The position numbers and the translations under genes are program-made. From the NCBI GenBank assembly GCA_028673005.1, contig CM054114.1, positions 12,761,516 to 12,825,515 on the forward strand: a DNA stretch of 64,000 bases, read 5' to 3'. This document shows, piece after piece, positions 58,395-64,000 of this stretch. The notes beneath the pieces are model-generated. The model saw only the letters and a program-made list of their open reading frames with translations, was not told the DNA's origin and did no database searches. Positions within the stretch are counted from its first letter, which is position 1; every line of letters begins with the position of its first letter. The stretch comes from Tanypteryx hageni (taxonomy: Eukaryota > Arthropoda > Insecta > Odonata > Petaluridae).

Positions 58395-58475
58395 CACTGA
58401 GTAGGAACGCTGCGCTGGGCGCCGGGATTCGACTCTCGCCCACGTTAATGGATGTGTGTGCCATCATTCATCGCC
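58395..58475 (+). repeat. Possible SINE fragment with B box
   Basis: GCGCCGGGATTCGACTCTCG, a B-box-like block, is followed by CCCACG and TTAATGGATGTGTGTGCCAT. In arthropod tRNA-derived SINEs the B box is followed by a similar GGATGTGTGTGATGTC. The upstream ACGCTGCGCTGG could hold a decayed A box. No tail is seen. Confidence 0.35.
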
Positions 58476-61400
58476 CCCCTCCCCAGCCCTCGGGGGTGGC
58501 GTCCTAAATATAGCCTCTCGTCCTCGCGCCTCTGAAAAAGCGACACTCTCACAGTGGAAAGAGCGATCGATCCAATGACACGCAAAAACCCGCTCTCCGA
58601 GAGTGTACGTGAACACGTGACTGATGGCTCCCCGCATTAAGGAGGAGAGCGTCTTTCGTTAACTTCGACCGTTGGCTCTCGACGCGAACGCCGAAGACTG
58701 AGATGGCGTCTTGAGCGAGATTTATGGTCTCTCTGACAATTATTCTCGAGTCAGTTTTTTTTATTTCGGTCGGTGCAGAGTTGGTGTGCGTAAACCATAT
58801 CTGTGGTTGACGAAACTATATCGTTACGAGTTCGTGAAAATGTATTGCAAACGTATCAATCACTCATTGCGTTGAAGTAATATCATCATTTCTCTTCACC
58901 TACCACATTATGAACGAAAATCTGGGTTGAATTAAGATTTATATATGCCGTTACGAAAAGAGGTTTTAACTGCCAGTGGAAGTCCCGACGTAAAATTCAA
59001 TTCGGTTTTTTCCAACGGTAACATTTAGAGGAAATTTTGAGCATTGAGTGATTGATTTTCCTGGAACAGAAAATATTATAAACATTATGAGGGATATTAG
59101 CAATTCCATATACGATATCTTTTATGACGAGGCATACAAACCCAAGAAATCTTAAAAATATTTTCGAGCATCTAACAATTCACATATATGTACAGTTGAA
59201 TTTTTCGAATCCAGGAAGTTCGAAAACGGAGACATTGAGGAATATAAAATTTTCTGAACTGTGTGGTTAGTTTATAACGATTATACTGTTACTGTACGTA
59301 TTATCTAAGCCATAATTTGATGTATTTAACCCAGGAATATGATTATATAGAGCGTAGAAAGACAAAATAATATAAAAAAACTGATGTCTTTGCATTGAGG
59401 TTTTCATAAAAACCGTTCACTATACCCTACCTGGATGAGATCATTGATTAAAGGGACAGTTTTTTACATTTTACGAATGTTTTCAAAATTTAAAAAATTC
59501 TTTCAGAATCTGTGGAAACACGGAGAACGGGGAGACTGAAATGCCACCGACGCCACATTTCAGGTCCATATGTCACGTTAAATAAAATTCCGGAACCATT
59601 CCGAACCGGAAACGTTTCCGGAGCACATATTTCCGGAGAGTTTCAACTTTGTATAACAAGTCAAGGACGCATCTTTTCCACAAATATGGCCATCTTTTAT
59701 TTTAGAAAAATCTTCGTTCCGACTCTGTCTATTTCGATCTCCATACCGACATCCTCTTAAATGGAGAAATATTATTATGATGGAAAGGAAGCGATTGCAG
59801 AACAGAAGGAAAGCAAAAGATATGAGAAAATTATCCTCGTTATGCGCCCAAAATCTCTTCTCTATCTCTCCCCCTCCTGCACGTGTGTCTTTTCCAACTC
59901 GGGAATAACATTGAGAAATCGAGAGAGGGGGAAACGGAAAAGCTTATCCAAACTAAATCAAGCGTGTATCGGCTTTTTCCAGCGCTCAGTCACAGAGTGG
60001 GTTTTTCATCTCATCGAATCAGCAGCGCCATGAGTGGCATGCGGGAGGAATGGAAATTACAGACCAGTGAATCGAATTTGTTCCCATTTTTATTATCGAC
60101 ATGCACACACACACACGGAAGGAAGGGAGAGGAAAAAGAGGGAGAGGAGATGGGATATAGAGGGAGAGATAAGATGCAAACAAAGGAATCTTTTGATAGG
60201 ATAGAGATTAGAAAGGCGAGGAGAATATGAGGATAAGCTGAGAGAGAATGAAAGGGTCGAGAAGAGACGAAGGGAGAGACAAAGAGGAAGTGAGGAATTG
60301 GAGGGATGAGGAAGACGTAATTTAGAGAGAAAGAAGTATCCGGAATTCTCGCTCAAGTTAGCAGGCGGAAAGAACGAAGGAACGGAGTCGTTTATTTTTT
60401 TTATTAGAGCACGCAGATGAATGAACCGTGTCCATTTTCCGGACAGAACTGCGATATTCTCTGAAGAAACGGCGTTTTTTTCGCCGATTCCATGTTACAA
60501 ATTTGGTGAAAGCTTCGTATATGTCGCTCTTCGAATTCAAACGGACGATTGGATATGCTTATCGACTGTAACGATAGAGAGCGTACTTAACGCCAGACTT
60601 TCTTTCCAGTTTCGTCAGCTCCGCTTGTTGAAACTCCGATAAATTGTGAGAAAATGCGTAAATGAATTTGATTTGGCGAATTTCCAAAATCAAAAGAATT
60701 CGCGATTAAGACGCTAACTCGCAACGGGAAGGCTTTTTGCATTAGCAGGAGTGTAATGCAACCTCACATGTCGTCGTAGTAAAATCTCTTTGCGATTTTT
60801 ACACGTATTCATGGCCTATGTGACAGACGTTGGTTCGTTTAGACAATTTCAGCTCATGAGAATGTTTTGTGTAATTTATTTTGATTATGAAATTTAATAA
60901 CAGTTGTAACAAGTATATATTCGAGAGCGATATCAACATCAAACATTCTACATCTACAGTCGATCTTAAAAAAGGAAGGGAAAACAGCAGAGGAACTGCA
61001 ATAGTACCGTGAACGTGTGAAGCATAGATAAAATATTACTAATAAGAAAGATAACATGGTACTTTTAACTTGTGTTATAAGAGTCACAGCTCGTGAAAGG
61101 AACACTAGTTGAAATGGATTAATTTAACGAAGCGCCACTTCACTCGGGAGTGTTCCTTTAATCGCTGTTACGTGCACGTTGATATTATCACGAAAACTAA
61201 TGCATTTTTGAAGCGCTAGAACACACACACACACATCATCATTCCTTCTCACGAAAGCCTCATTATTAAAACTTCCGTTATAAATAGACGCTGGCGTCGC
61301 AATTCGGAGAGCTTAAGAGGAGTTTGAGCGTCGGCGAAACTTTCAAAGGAGCTGCCATCTTGAGCACGTGCACTCAACATATCACCGCGAATACCTTTAA

Positions 61401-61880
61401 CAGTCTTCCCTAATCCACTCGGAGCTACGTCAATTCTCTCTCTCCCTCTCCCCTCCTTTACACTCCAACACTCCTTCCTCTTCCGCTCTCCATCTCTCTC
61501 ATCCCTACGCCATTCTCTCTCTCTCTCTCCAACCTTTCTCCTTCCCTTCTCCGCTCCCTTTTACCTCTGCTTTCTTTTGGCTTTTTTCGCTCCTTCTGAA
61601 GCGTAATTTACCGCCCTCGTCAAAGGCATAACACCTTCATCTTTCACTTGTTTGCGGTCTCCTCTCACCCCCAACCCCTTCCTAACCCAACTCCATAACT
61701 TCCCCTTGCACTATTTTCCGCCATTCAATCTACTTTTTTCTCTTTTTTCTCCCTGTTGCTCCCCTTAGTTTCCGATATTTTGAATTCCCTCTACTAATTA
61801 TTACCTGATAGCGTTTTTTGTGTTAATCGCGCTAGTTTGATTAAAACAAGTCTCTTTGATGGTTTTCATTCTGTCAACTA
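58476..61880. other. Unique sequence, no gene recognised
   Basis: Frames of 80-115 codons around 59,512-60,356 are unrecognised. GA-rich at 60,117-60,310, CA runs at about 60,103 and 61,224, and a CT tract at 61,435-61,565. AT-rich at 58,780-59,470. Confidence 0.5.
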
Positions 61881-62648
61881 CAGTGCACCCCGAATATAAC
61901 GCGGCTCGTTATTGCGAGGTGTCGTTTATAAAGCGGTTCTTATTCAAGCCCTCAACAAAAGTTTTTTCACCAGATGGCTCCTACTTCTTACTTTAACCCT
62001 TATGTGAATTCATGATTTTACTAACATAGTTGTATTCCTGGCGCCGCTACGGCCCAAGTATGTAAACTATATTATTAATTTTTTAAATAAATATATTTAT
62101 GTAACGGTTTATCTTTATATTGTTTAATTAATGTTTATTATTATGCAAGATTCAATAAATACACGAAAGGTAGATTTTTACTATTTATGTATTTCAGCCT
62201 TTATTGTGCGGATATAAATGCCCGCCGTGGGAACCTACGAATAGATTTATTTGTGATATTAAAATTCAAAAAATTTATTTTTGCGTAAAATTTCATACCT
62301 CAGCAACTATTAATGATAAATCCTTCAGCTAAAAAAGCATTTTATAGGGAAATATTGATAAGTTACCTAGTTTTAGTTACTAGCTCTATAAATACGTAGA
62401 AAGCTCAATAAATTTGTATTAGAACTGTAAGTTAACCGTCAAAAGGATATAAATATTTTATAAACTTCAATTATAAATAAAGCTGTTGAGATTTGTTTTC
62501 TTCTCTTTTCTTCCACTGCTTTACATTAATAATAGTGCACGCAAATAAACTAATTCTTAAGTTGAGTTACCTCGATGTAACGCGGGCTTCCCTATAACGC
62601 GGGATAACTTTTTCTCCAATCTCCAGGCTATATCGAGAGTGTACTTTG
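61881..62648. mobile_element. Pogo/Tigger-like element, about 768 bp
   Basis: After TA, the left end reads CAGTGCACCCCGAATATAAC with GCGG. The right end is CTATATCGAGAGTGTACTTTG, an imperfect inverse. TATAACGCGGG and GATGTAACGCGGGC near the right repeat the GCGG motif of the left. The right TA is not clear. The interior is AT-rich, with no transposase frame. It is the largest pogo-like element in the window. Confidence 0.68.
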
Positions 62649-63115
62649 TTTATATACTTTTTCTCTATGACTCTTTTTAATGGGCTCTTCCCCCACCCAT
62701 ATTTCTTTCCGCCAATTAGGTAACTTGAAATAAATACTTGTGCTTGTGAGGGACTATGCTTACCCTCTGTCTTTCCTCGCTTTCAAGCCTTCCTTAATAT
62801 TTCTCCTTCATCTCCTCTGTCATCTTAAATGGCTTGAATATTAAAAAAGGGACTATTTTGCCCCAATTTCTTCTGTATAAAGACATTTCTCTGTCTCTCT
62901 ATCTTTGTCTCATCTCCCAATTTCACATTTACTCGTTTTCAACTTCGCGATAATCCTTTCGAACCTGTGACAGAGACCGTTATTCGTTCCCATCAAAGTA
63001 AAACGACTTCTGAGGAGTGTCTTAATGAGAGAAGAGCTTTATGTTCTCTTTATGTTTCTCGGAGGAACTGCAGTTGCCAAGTCGCGCTCACCTCGCGAGC
63101 TAATGTTTCTCTTCT
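62649..63115. other. Unique sequence
   Basis: Nothing recognised before the CT repeat. Two overlapping frames that begin here are carried open by the repeat. Confidence 0.5.
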
Positions 63116-63120
63116 TTGCC

Positions 63121-63309
63121 TCACTCTCTCCCTCTTCCTCCCTCTCTCCTCCCCCTCCACTCTCTCCCTTCTCCTACTTTCCCTCACTCTCTCCCTCTTC
63201 CTCCCTCTCTCCTCCCCCTCCTCTCTCTCCCTTCTCCTACTTTCCCTCACTCTCTCCCTCTTCCTCCCTCTCTCCTCCCCCTCCTCTCTCTCCCTTCTCC
63301 TACTTTCCC
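63121..63309. repeat. 63-bp tandem repeat, three copies, CT-rich
   Basis: Units start at 63,121, 63,184 and 63,247 with TCACTCTCTCCCTCTTCC and end CTTCTCCTACTTTCCC. Copies 2 and 3 look identical, and copy 1 differs by about one base. Because 63 is a multiple of three, the repeat also gives periodic 21-residue frames on both strands, but the leucine/serine/proline composition and the CT bias argue against translation. Confidence 0.95.
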
Positions 63310-64000
63310 TCCTCTTCCCCTTCGTCTGCACTTCGCCTACACCCTCACTGCGTTTGCTTTTTATTAAGTGATCCGCCGCCGTTTTCACGACGACTACGCC
63401 ATTTGCGAGGCCGTTACATCATTTTCTCGGAAATTCCCTTTGCGTTAAAGGAAGGCCGCTTTGGGGACATTTTAATCGATTTGGAATTTTCTCGCTATCT
63501 TTCGGGTACTAAATAGATCCCGGGATGTTTTTCGGGAGACCCGTGGGGTTATTTTGGGCGAACGCCTCGCACCACTTCCCCTTAAACGCACCAATGGTGC
63601 CAAACGGCCGTTCCACGTGTGTGTGTGTGCGTGTTTTTCCAGTTAACGAGTTACTTTAAAAGAGTTTCATCGCGACAGATGTCAAGAAGCATTTATTATA
63701 GCGCCTACGCAGGATCGCCACGCATAAAGAGTGGAGAAACGCCGAAGACGAGAGCGGAATAGTTCACATTGTAATCTGGAGAGGATCTGAGCCGTCGTGG
63801 ATATTCTTCCTGGTGATTCACCTCGCCGTTCCAAATTTGAGGGAAGGGGAAACTCCGTTTGCTGACAGAAGCACCGCCGTGAAGTGGCAATTAGTCGAAC
63901 TCGCCGGTGGAACTTCGCCTTTTGTTTTTGATGAGCCCACAAATCTGCGAATGGACGTTCCTAGCAAGGCGTAGCAATTAAATCTAAAAACAGATCCAGA
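63310..64000. other. Unique sequence to the window end
   Basis: CpG-containing mixed sequence with a GTGTGTGTGTG run at about 63,619. Overlapping frames of 60-86 codons are unrecognised. Confidence 0.5.

Noticed and set aside
63121..63309. CRISPR-like array
   Set aside because: Direct CT-rich tandem repeats with no spacers, in a eukaryotic context.

Overview
The window reads as non-coding DNA from a large animal genome, most likely an arthropod and probably an insect. There is no run of adjacent genes, no operon-like spacing and no ribosomal RNA. I could not confirm a complete tRNA. The long open frames lie almost entirely in simple CT/GA tracts, where stop codons are rare by composition. 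What can be recognised is a mix of eukaryotic transposon relics: hAT, pogo/Tigger-like, RTE-like LINE and Penelope-like elements, plus a MITE. Unique sequence and many homopurine/homopyrimidine tracts lie between them. The arthropod assignment is an inference from this mix. No single gene proves it.

Layout. 0-6.1 kb: the end of a pogo-like element, a G-rich 16-bp minisatellite, a hAT element with a gapped target-site duplication, a 288-bp tandem duplication, and a CpG-rich stretch with regulatory motifs at 5.3-5.7 kb. 6.1-13 kb: a Penelope-like GIY-YIG relic beside a degraded hAT, two RTE-like LINE 3' fragments (7.9-8.5 kb minus strand, 12.5-12.7 kb plus strand), a well-preserved hAT element at 9 kb, a second promoter-like stretch at 9.8-10.07 kb running into a 650-bp purine tract, and the first copy of an unclassified dispersed repeat at 11.1-11.6 kb. 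13-31 kb: mostly unique sequence with an (AT)n microsatellite, a candidate 3'-terminal coding exon at 14,461-14,541, two pogo-like elements and the second copy of the dispersed repeat. 31-41 kb: short hAT elements, a 187-bp MITE with perfect 27-bp inverted ends, a flank duplicated around a hAT element, CT tracts, and a candidate first coding exon at 40,983-41,021. 41-64 kb: the third copy of the dispersed repeat (minus strand), further hAT elements at 47.3 and 49.8 kb, long GA and CT tracts, a SINE-like B-box region, another pogo-like element and a 63-bp tandem repeat at 63.1 kb.

The genes do not form a visible pathway. The two exon candidates are the only places where splice signal and reading frame agree, and both are weakly supported. 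Their order (terminal exon upstream of first exon) would put them in different genes, leaving the interval between them intergenic. The rest is best read as intergenic or intronic sequence shaped by short non-autonomous DNA transposons. I found no convincing new multi-gene system.
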